Below are positions 54,340 through 63,846 of a stretch of 64,000 nt of DNA, piece after piece. The position numbers were made by a program, and so were the translations under genes. Source of the stretch: Symsagittifera roscoffensis (taxonomy: Eukaryota; Xenacoelomorpha; Acoela; Convolutidae). Numbering within the stretch: position 1 is the first letter of the stretch; each line of letters begins with the position of its first letter. Below the pieces are notes generated by a model. That model was not told where the DNA came from. It searched no databases and saw nothing but the letters and a program-made list of their open reading frames with translations. Location of the stretch: contig NC_087065.1 of the NCBI RefSeq assembly GCF_963678635.1, forward strand, positions 29,259,252 to 29,323,251, read 5' to 3'.

Positions 54340-55197
54340 TTAGACAAGTTGTTAAAATCGTACCTGTGGATATATTCAAGGGGTTTTGGAAAGTTGGAGG
54401 AATAGTTCGAGAATAGTGTAGAAAATTAAAAAAATGTTACAAAAAATGATTAGGATTATTAGAAAAGATTCAAGTATATCAAAAAAGAAATATTATAAAG
54501 GCTTCAAGTATTGAAAAAAAATGTTTAAAATTTATAAGTATTTGAGCAACTGTTTTGAGAGAAGAGCATTTAAGAAATGATCTCTTGGTCGAATATTTTT
54601 TGCTGTTTGAGGCGATTTTCTAGTGTGGTCGAATTATTTATTAGTTTTTTGACAAGTGGGTTGAGTTTTGTAAAAAAATTGTTGGGGGCAATTTTCATGG
54701 TGACTGGGAGGTCGTCTTTTTCTTTATTTTTGTTTGTCAAATGATCCGGGGTATGGTGAGATTTTTATACTTTAAGGCTAATTAAAATCTTCATTTTGTT
54801 ACTTTAGGCTAAGTTATCAAATTTGTTTTGGGGGTATTCGTGGTCTGAGTTGGGGAAATATTGTTGATCTTTGGGTTATTAGATAAGGGAGGTGGTACGG
54901 TATTATGGTGATATTTATTTTAGCTGTCAAGTTGGAGTGATTTGCTTATTTTTGACCTGGAGGTTGTAAAGTTATAGTTAGAGATGTGCCTGGAGTTCTA
55001 GATTATTCGTCTAATTGATCTTAGTTTGAGTTAGAGAAAGTGGCGGATTGGATGAATCCTATTGGTCTATTTTGAACTAGAATTATTGCGTACTTGTTGA
55101 GCATGTTTATTTTGAAAAAATTGAAATGAAAATGTTACGGAGGTTTCAAGATTGTGAAGTATGAAATCTTAAAATTACTTTTTAAATTCTACTTTCT
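54340..55197 (-). other. Retroelement interval without recognised gene
   Basis: Between the integrase end and the acceptor-like site. No sustained frame on either strand beyond chance. Purine/pyrimidine-rich tracts occur, but no definite polypurine tract or splice donor could be assigned. Confidence 0.4.
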
Positions 55198-55419
55198 TTA
55201 ATATTTTAGATTGGGGGATGAACATTTTTGTAGGTTTTTACGTGGTTGATTTCGGAGTCTTGTTGTTTTTCTATGTTCAGATTTGTCTATTTCTTCTTGG
55301 GGTATTATTTGTTCTGTCATTTTTCTATTTTTTCTTTGTTTTGGAGATTCTTTATGGTTTTGTGTATTGTTTTTTGGTGGCGGTTGGTTTTGTGTTTTGA
55401 TTTTCGGTGGGGTTATCAT
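55198..55419 (-). CDS. Basic tail frame after integrase
   Basis: A 73-codon frame in the same register as the main polyprotein, rich in Lys, Arg, Gln and Pro (for example KQRKNRKMTEQIIPQEEIDK and TTRLRNQPRKNLQK). Such basic tails end many Gypsy integrases, so it may be the true end of the polyprotein after the out-of-frame GPY/F segment. It overlaps that segment, and either could be the native reading. Confidence 0.35.
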   Translation of the reverse strand: MITPPKIKTQNQPPPKNNTQNHKESPKQRKNRKMTEQIIPQEEIDKSEHRKTTRLRNQPRKNLQKCSSPNLKY

Positions 55420-55683
55420 TTTGTTCTGTGTTTTTCAGATGTGGTTCATTTTGAATGATTTTTAATCCTGTGAAAGAATATAATTGAGTTAATTCGCGGA
55501 GTGCGTATTCTTTTGGGTAATAAGGTAATAGGTTGTTTCGATGTTGAACGATTTCTTTTTTGTTTGAGTCGGTAATTTTATATGTGACATCAGTGGGTTT
55601 TGCAATTATTTGGTATGGTCCTTTTCGAAGGGGTTGTAATTTTTTAGAAATTCCTTTTTTGTGTATTAAAATTAGGTAATAAA
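55352..55683 (-). CDS. Integrase C-terminal GPY/F domain in a shifted frame
   Basis: Immediately after the polyprotein stop at 55672-55674, another frame encodes KKLQPLRKGPYQIIAKPTDV and VQHRNNLLPYYPKEYALREL. This is the GPY/F module that ends Ty3/Gypsy and gamma-type integrases. It stops at 55352. A one-base change near 55675-55690, close to A and T runs, separates it from the catalytic part. Confidence 0.75.
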
Positions 55684-58600
55684 AACAAATGTTCCAATTT
55701 TTAAATCGGAGGCTGGTGTAAAACGTGAATTGATTTGTTCATTGATGTTTTGTCTTTGTAATAACTTTTTTGTTATTTTTTGATAAATTTCATTGTGTTT
55801 TTTATCTCTATTTAGAATCCATTCGGTGTGTGTACCGGAGGCTAGTTTAAGAATTTGTGGGTGATGAAAATGATCTTCATCGTGTGTATGTAAAGGTAGG
55901 TTATAACAAATTGAGTCTTTATTTGGTTGACAATAACCTTGTGCGTTTTTATGAGAATTTGCTGTAAACATTATTGGTTTGCGTGGCTTTTGGTTAAAAA
56001 CCATTTCGTATGGTGACATTCCTAAAGTTGTCGTTATTTGTGAATTATATGCTAAGGGAAATAATTTTACATCTGCTGACCATTCGGTATATTTTGTATC
56101 ATTTCCGTTGATGATACATCTAAGATATTCTTGTAATGAACGGTTCATACCTTCGACTAAGCCGATTGTCCAAGGTGCATGAGATGTACGTGGTTTGTGT
56201 TTAATGTTATATAAATGACATAGTGTGATAATTTCATTATTTATGAATTCTGTACCGTTGTCTGTAACTAAAATTTCTGGTAGTCCGAATTTTGCTATCC
56301 AGTGTTCATAGAGTGTTGTGTAAGCGTAATAAGCGTTACAATGTGGTACTGGGTTAAGTGCTACATAATGTGTAAATGCGTCAACAATTACCATAATGTA
56401 GGAGTTTCCTTCTGATGAGGGTGAAATTGGTCCCTTAGTATCAAATGAGATACGATGGTTAAAGTACAAACTTTGTCCTTTAAAATCTTGTTTTTGTGCT
56501 ATTTGTTTTTGATTTGGGTAAGGTTTATTCAGTTGACATACTATACAATCATTGCATAGTACTTTTATCCAAATTGGTGCATTTGGGAAGTAAAAATTTT
56601 GTATAAAATTTGAATATGTTTTTTCTGATCCAGAGTGTCCTTTAATATTTTGTGTATGTGAAATATTAAAAGCTATAAGAATCATACTTAAAGGGAGACA
56701 TGGAACTGTAGATTCATTCAGGTTATACTCTAAAAGGTCTGTATTTTCGTTAATTGTTGTGTTGTTAAATTTGCGAAAGTATCGGAGGAGTGTTTTGTTT
56801 CCTAGAATGGTTGAATCTGCTTTGATAGGTTTAGTTTTATATTTGTGCCATGATTTCAGTTGTCGAATTACTGGGTCAAGGTTTTGATATTGTTTCAGTG
56901 TTGAAATTGTAATTGTTTCTGTTGGGGGGAGAAAAATGTTTTCGATTTCTAATTTAGATAAGGGTATTGTGTCAAGTGGGTCGTGAAGGTCAAAAACTTG
57001 ATTTATTGTGTATTTTGAATCATTTGTTTGTGGTCCTGATAAATTTATTTTATCAGTTAAATCTTCTTTTTCAATTAGTGGAAAATGGTCTTTTTTAGGC
57101 GGGTGTTGTTTTGTTCGTTTTTGTTGGGTGTTATTTTTGATCCATTGAGAATATGGGATTGGTTTGAAAGTTGATGTTCCAAGTAGATCAACTTCATAAT
57201 GATTATTTTGACAATCTAAATAAAGTGGGAAATGTTGTAAATTATTTATTTGTGATTGTTCAATATCAGTTTTTACTGCATATTTGCATTCCAATCGGGG
57301 TGATGTTTCGTTTTCTGCAAGGTAGAATTTTATGTTTTTGGGTATTTCAACTGTTGTTTTTCGTGTAAGTAATTCAGGTGGTGTATTTCGACTTAAGGTG
57401 TCTGGTAATGCAAGATTTTTTCCTGCAGTCCAAACTATATGTAAGTTTGGAAATTTCATTAGAATTAGTTGAAATCTGTAAACTCGGTGGTTTGGATTAG
57501 ATTTTTGTGTAAAGAGAAAGATGATTGGTTTATGGTCTGTGAATAGAACTGTTGGATGTTTTGATCCAAGTATCAGAAATTCATATTCTGTCAGTGTATA
57601 TATTATGGCTGTACATTCTCTCATTAGAGTTGAGAGTCGTAGCTCTGCTTGAGTGAATAGTCGAGAATTTGCTGATATGAGGTTCATTTTATTTGTACCA
57701 TTATGTGATTGTAATAGTGCTGCACCGATGCCAAAGTTCGAAGCATCGCACATTGCATAAAATGGTTGATTTGAATCTGGAATTGTGTTTGAAATTTGTT
57801 CAGTTAAAAGTTTCTTTATTTCTTCAAATCGTGTTTGATGTTCTGTGTTCCATTCAAAATTATTTTGTTGTCTAAGGATGTTATAAAATGGTCGTAGATA
57901 TAATTGCATTTTATAAACATATTTACTTAAAAAGTTTAACATTCCAAGAAATTCTTGGATTTTCTTTTTATTTGTTGGTGGTTGAAGTTTTTGAATAGCG
58001 TCAATGCGTGATTTCAATGGAGTGATTGTTTTTCTTTCTATATTATGTCCTAAGAATTTAACTCTTGTCAAAAAGAAGTGTGATTTATCGGGGGCGGCCT
58101 TCAGATTTTCGTTCTGAAGTATTTGGTGATATTTTTCTAAAACATTGAACATCTCGTCTTTTGTTTGTGATTGCATGAAAACATCGTCTAAAAAGGTGAT
58201 TGCGTTTTTCTTGAGTATTAGTGGTCTAAAAATTTTGCTCATAAAAGCTGAAAATGCTGCTGGTCCTATGGATATTCCATAGAATAAGCGGTTGAATTCA
58301 TATTGTTGGTTTCCGATAACAAATTGTGTTAAACGTCGTGATTGTTCATCTAGTGGCATTTGATTGTATGCACTATTCATATCGGCGGTTGTAAAGTATT
58401 TGCCGTTTATTTTTGTTAAAATAACTTGTATTGGTTCAATGGGCCAATTACATTTTGATTCGTCTATAAGTGAATTGAGGTATCTAGCATCGAGAACGAT
58501 TTTTAATGATTCTCCTTTAGCTAGAATGATAACGGGGTTGATAAATATGTTGCCTTTTGGTTGTTCTTCTTTATTAACTGGTGATATAATGTTGTATTGT

Positions 58601-61600
58601 TCTAAAATATCGAGTAATCTGTTTACTTTATCATGTAAGTGAATTGGTACTTTACTTGCTCTCTGTTTTTTGAAAACTGCGTCTGGTTTTAACGGGAGAT
58701 GTAGTGATGAACTGATTTTGCCAACATCGAATTTTGATGTTGCATAGACTGATGAATATTTAATTAGCTGTTTGGCTAATTTTTCGAATTCGTCTTGTGT
58801 TATTTGTGAATGTTGGAAATTAAACATTGTTAAAAATTTCTGTTGGTCCTCTGTGTAGTTACTTATGTTGAATGTAGGTTTGAAATATGGAGTTTTTGTG
58901 AAATAATCCGTATTTCTGTTTTCGTTACTTATTATATTATTTATAGATAATTCTTCATTAAGAATTGTAGATTGGCAAATATCTAGTAATTGGAGTATAT
59001 TATTTACGCGATAGGCTTTTTCGTGTATTGGTGATATTGTAGCGTTGGTTTCGCAGTATCCTAAAAGTCCTAAAGGTAATGTTACTTGGTAAGGTGTGTT
59101 GTTATAGACATGTAAAGAAATGATATCGGAATTCGAATTTTTCAAATATTTTATGGATGAGATTGTGATTTTGAAAAATTTATGAATAGGTTTGAATTCA
59201 AATTCTGACATATAAAATTTTTGTTTGTTTTGTTCTTTATCATATTGGTGAACTTGTTTGATTGAAAAATTATAGATATTTCCTGATAGTGGTTTTAGGT
59301 GTTTTCTTTGTTTGTTAAATATCGGGTAGAATTTTGAAAAGAATGGTGGTTGTTTATTTAATCTTTGAAAAAATGTTAAGGATGTTTCTTTTGTTTTTGT
59401 ATATTTATCTTTGATTAATATTTTACTATTTAGTATGTTAATTGTTGGTATATACTTCGAAATAAATGGTATTCCAATGATATTATATTTAATGTCAGTG
59501 ATATGGAATATTTGTTTAAATGGCTTATTTAAAATTTTGCTTTGTTCCATTGTTCTGGTGGGGAGGAGAAATAATTGGATTTTTCCGTAGTTTATCAATG
59601 TTGATCCTTGTGCTGTTGCTAACTTACTGGAGGTTTCAAGAGGTATTAACTTTGGGTGTAAAGTTTTTATTTCATTCCATGTGGGGATGTTTATTATGTT
59701 TGATTCTGCTCCTGAATCAATTAAAAAATCTATTTCAAGGTCTGGTGGTTGAAATTCTTTATTTCTTGGGCTTTCTAAGAGAAATGGTATTGTCCAAATT
59801 TTTTCTTTGGGTTGTTCTTTTTGTATATTTTGATAAATGTGGTTTGTATTCAAGCATTTTGTTTTGGTATTTTTATTGGTTTGATCTGTAGTGTTAATCT
59901 CGTTTGTTTCTTGCGTCGTTGGTGTGGAATTTATGGGTGTAGTGTAATAATTTTGAAGAAATTCTGATTGATTTTCATATATGTGTGATGAAAAGGGTTG
60001 TTCATATATGACAGATTCATAGTCATTTTCGACTTTTATCATATTGATAGAAAGAGTGTTTTCAGTATCACTTTCTGAATCTGATGATGTACAGTTTATT
60101 TGATTGAGTTGTAACGTATCAGTTACTGTGTCATCAATACCTGGAGGGTCTGATGTTGTTTCTGGGTTAGATTGTACTTGATTGATTTGTCTTTGATGTT
60201 TAGGTGTACTACTTCTGTGGCGATTATTAGAATTATTATAGTTATTATTATTCCGGTGTGGTGATTGGGAATAATTTCTATAACGATTATTATAACTTGG
60301 GTGTCGATTTTGTGAATTATTTCGCGATCTGTTTTGGTAATTATTGTTTGGTCTGTTATAGTTCGATCTATTATATGAGTTATTCCTTGATCGATTGTTC
60401 GGGTAATTCTGGTTTCGGTTGTTTGAATAACTTCTATTTCGATTATAGGAGTAGTTTCTATTCCTATTGTATGATGAATTTCGTGATTGGTTGTTTGGAT
60501 AGTAGTTATTTCTTGATTGGGAATTAGATCTAGAAACAAATCGTTGTGTGTTTGAATTTGATCTGGAGTAGTTATTTCGACTATTTGGTCTATTGTAGTG
60601 ATTTTGTGATGAATTATACGTGTTTCTTCGTTCTGGTGATCTTCCTCTATAACTTGAGTTATATGGTGATTGATTTCTTGTATAATTTGTATTGTTCGGG
60701 AGTGGTTTTCCTGAACTGTTGTTGCTGTGGACTGTTTTGTTCGGTAGATTTTGATCTTTTTTCATGTATTGATAGAATGATTTATTTGGTTCTTTATATT
60801 TTTGAGGTTTATTTTGATTATCTTGCTGTTTTTGTCTACATTCGGAAATACTATGTCCGTATCGTCGGCAATAATTACACCATTTTTTGAAAGATGGTTT
60901 GCCTTTAAAGTTTGGGTTCTTTTCGTAGATATTGAGTATTTCAGTGATTTTTTCAACGAGGTCTGTCTCTGATTCCTGTATATTATTAATATTAGTGGGA
61001 GTCGTTTCAATTCTGTTAACGTATTGTAATTTCAGATTTTCCGTTTCTTCTAGTTTCATCGTGATTTCTGCTTGTTCTAATTTGTCTACTAGTTTTCGAA
61101 AATCTAAATCGGGTTCTCGAATTGAAGAAGGATGTGATGCTCTCTTTTTTATTGCTATTTTCCTTAATTGTGGTGTTAAGGTCATCATTAAGATTTCTGT
61201 CATCTTTGTGTTTTTATAGTCATGTGTATTTAATGAATATGCTTTTCGAACTAGTGTTTCGATTCGTACTGCTATTTGCTTGATGGTTTCGTTTGGTAAT
61301 CTGCGAATTTCATTACATAAAACTCTTTGTTGTTGTTTGTTTCTTTCGGAGTCAAACATTTTTGAAAATTCTTGTGTAAATCTTTTCCAGTTTGATTTTA
61401 TTTCTAGAGGTAGTACTGAAAACCATTTTTGGGCTGCGCCATCTAAGGTTGTTTGTATTAACGCTGTGCGTCGATGTATCCAATTTTGATGTAGTGGCGT
61501 ATTAATTGGTTCAGGTCCAATATTTAAAATCAGGTTTGCTGTTACTGCATTTAAATAATCTTCTACAGAGTATTCAGGGTCTGTTCCTGTGAAAACCATT

Positions 61601-62811
61601 AAAGGTTTGTTTGATGTTATTGATGATCCACCCATAAGGTATGGATTCATTGTCATTTGTAATGATTCTGCTGCATTTGGCATTTGAGAAAAATTTGAAA
61701 GTTGGTTTCTTGTTATCTCATGTTGTTGGAGATAATATGGGAGTGGTATTTCATTTTGCATTTGTGATGGTTGATACGAGTGTGCAGTCATTGGATTTTG
61801 TTGTTGAATTGGTTGAAAAGATTGTGTATTAATTGGATTTTGTTGTTGAATTGGTTGTTGATTTTGTGCATCTATTGGTTGTGGAGAAAAATTTCTATGA
61901 TTTGTACGTGTTCTCTGTATTCCTTGTCTACGATATTCTTGAGTATTTTGTGCAAATATATCTGGTTGTAAGAAATCATCATCTGAGGATAAATAATCCA
62001 TTTGATAAGATGTCTGTTTTTTATTTTTATTTTGTTGAAAAAATGGGTAATTTTCACTGTGATCCCGTGGAGGATTTGTTTGGAAATTTGTTGAATTAGG
62101 TTGGGCCATTGGGTTATCCCAATTTCGAGATCTTGTATATTGGTTAAAATTTCTTTGTGGTTGATTATATGTTTTTGATGGATGTGTATAATTATAATTA
62201 TGGTCTGCAAAGTTGTTTCTAGTGAATGTTTTGCGTGTTTTTGGTGGTATTGTCATGGGTCTGTATGTTTGGTAATCCATATGTGAATATTTAGGGGCAA
62301 CCGAAGGTTTAACGGTTGATTGTAAGGTTACCTGTGTTTGTGAAGGATTTGTATTTCTTGGTGTTGTTAAATTTGGGCGTATTGGTGAAATACTTTGTTG
62401 TGTAGTTGTTGTGTGTACAATTTCTTCATTTAAGAAGTGTGATGGTGTCTGGATATCTTGTTGAGTAAGATTCCTAGTTCCATTGAGGTTTTCATTGTGT
62501 ATAACTGTAGAGTTTAAACTATTATTTTGTGTATCGGGTAAAAATGTATTATAGTTTAATGGTGTTGCATCAATTGTTAATGGTATTACTCTTACATAAT
62601 CTCTTATGTAAGATATTGTACCTATTGCTTGACTTGAGATTGACTGTGGAAAGCTTATAAATGCGGGATGAGACCATTCGGGGTCCCAAACATAATCTGA
62701 TTGTTCTGTGATAGCGGTATCATCGTTCGAATTTTGGGGTCTAAAATTTTTTCTTGCTTGTGCAATTAAATCAATATTGTGTGTGAAATAATCTATTATG
62801 AACCATGCCAA
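55672..62811 (-). CDS. Gag-Pol polyprotein of Ty3/Gypsy-like element
   Basis: 2379 codons. A long Gln/Asn/Pro-rich N-terminus is followed by a capsid-like helical region (about 400-600, with GAAQKWFSVLPLEIKSNWKR), a CCHC knuckle CNYCRRYGHSISEC near 644, and an Asn/Arg/Ser/Tyr-rich stretch (about 750-890). Next are aspartic protease FLIDSGAESN near 1029, reverse transcriptase TTADMNSAYNQMPL near 1474 and FLDDVFM near 1542, RNase H CDASNFGIGAALL near 1689, and an integrase HHCC finger near 2055-2085. Catalytic residues are FDTKGP, VTDNGTEF and GLVEG with DX35E spacing (about 2122-2215). The nominal start is TTG; no ATG occurs near it. It is therefore likely reached from the 202-aa frame by a -1 shift at an A6T4 run, or fused to it in the intact element. 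Confidence 0.92.
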   Translation of the reverse strand: MAWFIIDYFTHNIDLIAQARKNFRPQNSNDDTAITEQSDYVWDPEWSHPAFISFPQSISSQAIGTISYIRDYVRVIPLTIDATPLNYNTFLPDTQNNSLNSTVIHNENLNGTRNLTQQDIQTPSHFLNEEIVHTTTTQQSISPIRPNLTTPRNTNPSQTQVTLQSTVKPSVAPKYSHMDYQTYRPMTIPPKTRKTFTRNNFADHNYNYTHPSKTYNQPQRNFNQYTRSRNWDNPMAQPNSTNFQTNPPRDHSENYPFFQQNKNKKQTSYQMDYLSSDDDFLQPDIFAQNTQEYRRQGIQRTRTNHRNFSPQPIDAQNQQPIQQQNPINTQSFQPIQQQNPMTAHSYQPSQMQNEIPLPYYLQQHEITRNQLSNFSQMPNAAESLQMTMNPYLMGGSSITSNKPLMVFTGTDPEYSVEDYLNAVTANLILNIGPEPINTPLHQNWIHRRTALIQTTLDGAAQKWFSVLPLEIKSNWKRFTQEFSKMFDSERNKQQQRVLCNEIRRLPNETIKQIAVRIETLVRKAYSLNTHDYKNTKMTEILMMTLTPQLRKIAIKKRASHPSSIREPDLDFRKLVDKLEQAEITMKLEETENLKLQYVNRIETTPTNINNIQESETDLVEKITEILNIYEKNPNFKGKPSFKKWCNYCRRYGHSISECRQKQQDNQNKPQKYKEPNKSFYQYMKKDQNLPNKTVHSNNSSGKPLPNNTNYTRNQSPYNSSYRGRSPERRNTYNSSQNHYNRPNSRNNYSRSNSNTQRFVSRSNSQSRNNYYPNNQSRNSSYNRNRNYSYNRNRSYSNNRNQNYPNNRSRNNSYNRSNYNRPNNNYQNRSRNNSQNRHPSYNNRYRNYSQSPHRNNNNYNNSNNRHRSSTPKHQRQINQVQSNPETTSDPPGIDDTVTDTLQLNQINCTSSDSESDTENTLSINMIKVENDYESVIYEQPFSSHIYENQSEFLQNYYTTPINSTPTTQETNEINTTDQTNKNTKTKCLNTNHIYQNIQKEQPKEKIWTIPFLLESPRNKEFQPPDLEIDFLIDSGAESNIINIPTWNEIKTLHPKLIPLETSSKLATAQGSTLINYGKIQLFLLPTRTMEQSKILNKPFKQIFHITDIKYNIIGIPFISKYIPTINILNSKILIKDKYTKTKETSLTFFQRLNKQPPFFSKFYPIFNKQRKHLKPLSGNIYNFSIKQVHQYDKEQNKQKFYMSEFEFKPIHKFFKITISSIKYLKNSNSDIISLHVYNNTPYQVTLPLGLLGYCETNATISPIHEKAYRVNNILQLLDICQSTILNEELSINNIISNENRNTDYFTKTPYFKPTFNISNYTEDQQKFLTMFNFQHSQITQDEFEKLAKQLIKYSSVYATSKFDVGKISSSLHLPLKPDAVFKKQRASKVPIHLHDKVNRLLDILEQYNIISPVNKEEQPKGNIFINPVIILAKGESLKIVLDARYLNSLIDESKCNWPIEPIQVILTKINGKYFTTADMNSAYNQMPLDEQSRRLTQFVIGNQQYEFNRLFYGISIGPAAFSAFMSKIFRPLILKKNAITFLDDVFMQSQTKDEMFNVLEKYHQILQNENLKAAPDKSHFFLTRVKFLGHNIERKTITPLKSRIDAIQKLQPPTNKKKIQEFLGMLNFLSKYVYKMQLYLRPFYNILRQQNNFEWNTEHQTRFEEIKKLLTEQISNTIPDSNQPFYAMCDASNFGIGAALLQSHNGTNKMNLISANSRLFTQAELRLSTLMRECTAIIYTLTEYEFLILGSKHPTVLFTDHKPIIFLFTQKSNPNHRVYRFQLILMKFPNLHIVWTAGKNLALPDTLSRNTPPELLTRKTTVEIPKNIKFYLAENETSPRLECKYAVKTDIEQSQINNLQHFPLYLDCQNNHYEVDLLGTSTFKPIPYSQWIKNNTQQKRTKQHPPKKDHFPLIEKEDLTDKINLSGPQTNDSKYTINQVFDLHDPLDTIPLSKLEIENIFLPPTETITISTLKQYQNLDPVIRQLKSWHKYKTKPIKADSTILGNKTLLRYFRKFNNTTINENTDLLEYNLNESTVPCLPLSMILIAFNISHTQNIKGHSGSEKTYSNFIQNFYFPNAPIWIKVLCNDCIVCQLNKPYPNQKQIAQKQDFKGQSLYFNHRISFDTKGPISPSSEGNSYIMVIVDAFTHYVALNPVPHCNAYYAYTTLYEHWIAKFGLPEILVTDNGTEFINNEIITLCHLYNIKHKPRTSHAPWTIGLVEGMNRSLQEYLRCIINGNDTKYTEWSADVKLFPLAYNSQITTTLGMSPYEMVFNQKPRKPIMFTANSHKNAQGYCQPNKDSICYNLPLHTHDEDHFHHPQILKLASGTHTEWILNRDKKHNEIYQKITKKLLQRQNINEQINSRFTPASDLKIGTFVFIT

Positions 62812-63404
62812 AATTTTTTGTAGATCGTGTTTTGTATGTTGTGAAACGTCGTCTTTCGTGAAATTTTCTTTATAATGATGTTTAAATAACTAGAGAGTAG
62901 TGTGATTTCATGTCGTACTCTTAAATGTTTAGATGTTTCTGTCGGTGAGACATTTGTTAATGGGAGTTCATTTTCTAATATCGAAATATAACTATATATT
63001 ATTGCGAAAACTTCATTGGTGAAAATGGAGTTTGCTATTTGTGAGTTATGGTATTGGATGCTTTTTATATATTCTGAAAAAACTTTTGAAAATTCTAAGT
63101 CAAGATCGTCTGTTTGAATTGTATATTTTCTATTATTATGGTTTGGTGAGGTGAATTCTATGGAGTAGATTCCATACTGTTGTGTTATGTTGCATATATC
63201 TTTTAAGTAGTGGTCTATGATTTGTCTTTTGATTTTTACATCTGGGAACTCTGTTTTACATGGACTAATTCCGGGTTCAAATAAATTTACGAGTAAATTT
63301 TGACAAAATATGTGTTGTCCTCTATCAGTATCTGCGTCTACTATAAAAGGAAAGATTTCATCATCATCTGGAGTTTCTTCACCTGGGGTGTGCGTTGAAC
63401 TCAT
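62796..63404 (-). CDS. 202-aa ORF upstream of Gag-Pol, possible Gag N-terminus
   Basis: ATG start, acidic N-terminus (GEETPDDDEIFPFIVDADTD), then a helical region (IIDHYLKDICNITQQYGIYS, IANSIFTNEVFAIIYSYISI) and a basic end (IIIKKISRKTTFHNIQNTIY). It overlaps the 155-aa ORF by 26 nt and the polyprotein by 16 nt. It sits in the place of a matrix-like Gag domain. Just before its stop is AAAAAATTTT, where a -1 slip would enter the polyprotein frame. No family is recognised. Confidence 0.65.
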   Translation of the reverse strand: MSSTHTPGEETPDDDEIFPFIVDADTDRGQHIFCQNLLVNLFEPGISPCKTEFPDVKIKRQIIDHYLKDICNITQQYGIYSIEFTSPNHNNRKYTIQTDDLDLEFSKVFSEYIKSIQYHNSQIANSIFTNEVFAIIYSYISILENELPLTNVSPTETSKHLRVRHEITLLSSYLNIIIKKISRKTTFHNIQNTIYKKFWHGS

Positions 63405-63846
63405 TTTTTCGTTCGATTACTGTTAATATGTAATTATTAATGTGTCGAATTGGTTGATTCCAATTGTATAAATGTACTGGTTTGTGTTTGTACTGCTTTT
63501 TTATTCTTCTTTTTCCTCTTTCTGATGAATTTGAAGTTGTTTCTGAGTCAGAGAAATATAATTGATCGTGAATTGGGCAATTTTTATCTATTGATTCTTT
63601 TAGTTTGTAAAGTTCGTCTAAACTGTTGGTTTCTGATTCTGAAAATGCGTTTCGATTTTTTGAAAATCTTTTTCGTGTTATTTGTCTTTGTTTCGTTATT
63701 ATTTTTCTTTTTAGTGTTTGTCGTTTTGTTCGAATGTATCCAACTGTTTGTGTATGAGGTGTGATTACAAGGTCGTATTTTTTGTTATCTATTTCACAAT
63801 TGTGTAAAACTATTGTTTGTTTATTTCCTAGGTTTTTAAATGACAT
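63379..63846 (-). CDS. 155-aa basic/serine-rich ORF, first gene of the retroelement
   Basis: ATG start at 63846. A strongly basic middle (TKRQTLKRKIITKQRQITRK) is followed by Ser/Glu-rich segments (SESETNSLDELYKLKESIDK, YFSDSETTSNSSERGKRRIK). Its arginine/lysine-rich blocks and acidic serine clusters would suit an RNA-binding or nuclear regulatory protein, but no family is recognised. It is the 5'-most frame seen; only about 150 bp of upstream sequence remains in the window. Confidence 0.6.
   Translation of the reverse strand: MSFKNLGNKQTIVLHNCEIDNKKYDLVITPHTQTVGYIRTKRQTLKRKIITKQRQITRKRFSKNRNAFSESETNSLDELYKLKESIDKNCPIHDQLYFSDSETTSNSSERGKRRIKKQYKHKPVHLYNWNQPIRHINNYILTVIERKNEFNAHPR

Larger units (their letters stand above)
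48613..63846 (-). mobile_element. Env-bearing Ty3/Gypsy-like LTR retroelement, nearly intact
   Basis: Minus-strand series of ORFs: 63846-63379 (155 codons), 63404-62796 (202), 62811-55672 (2379), a P/S/T/Q-rich frame 54135-53021, 53033-50415 (872) and 50418-48613 (601). Gag zinc knuckle, DSG protease, FLDD reverse transcriptase, RNase H and integrase DX35E are all present in Ty3/Gypsy order. The coding span of 15.2 kb is large for the group. One apparent frameshift lies in the integrase C-terminus and one near the 62811 junction. LTRs are not both visible; the right end runs off the window. Confidence 0.88.

Noticed and set aside
60258-60890. Plus-strand Tyr/Cys/Phe-rich frames opposite the Gag region
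   Set aside because: Shadows of the Asn/Arg/Ser repeats in the minus-strand polyprotein.
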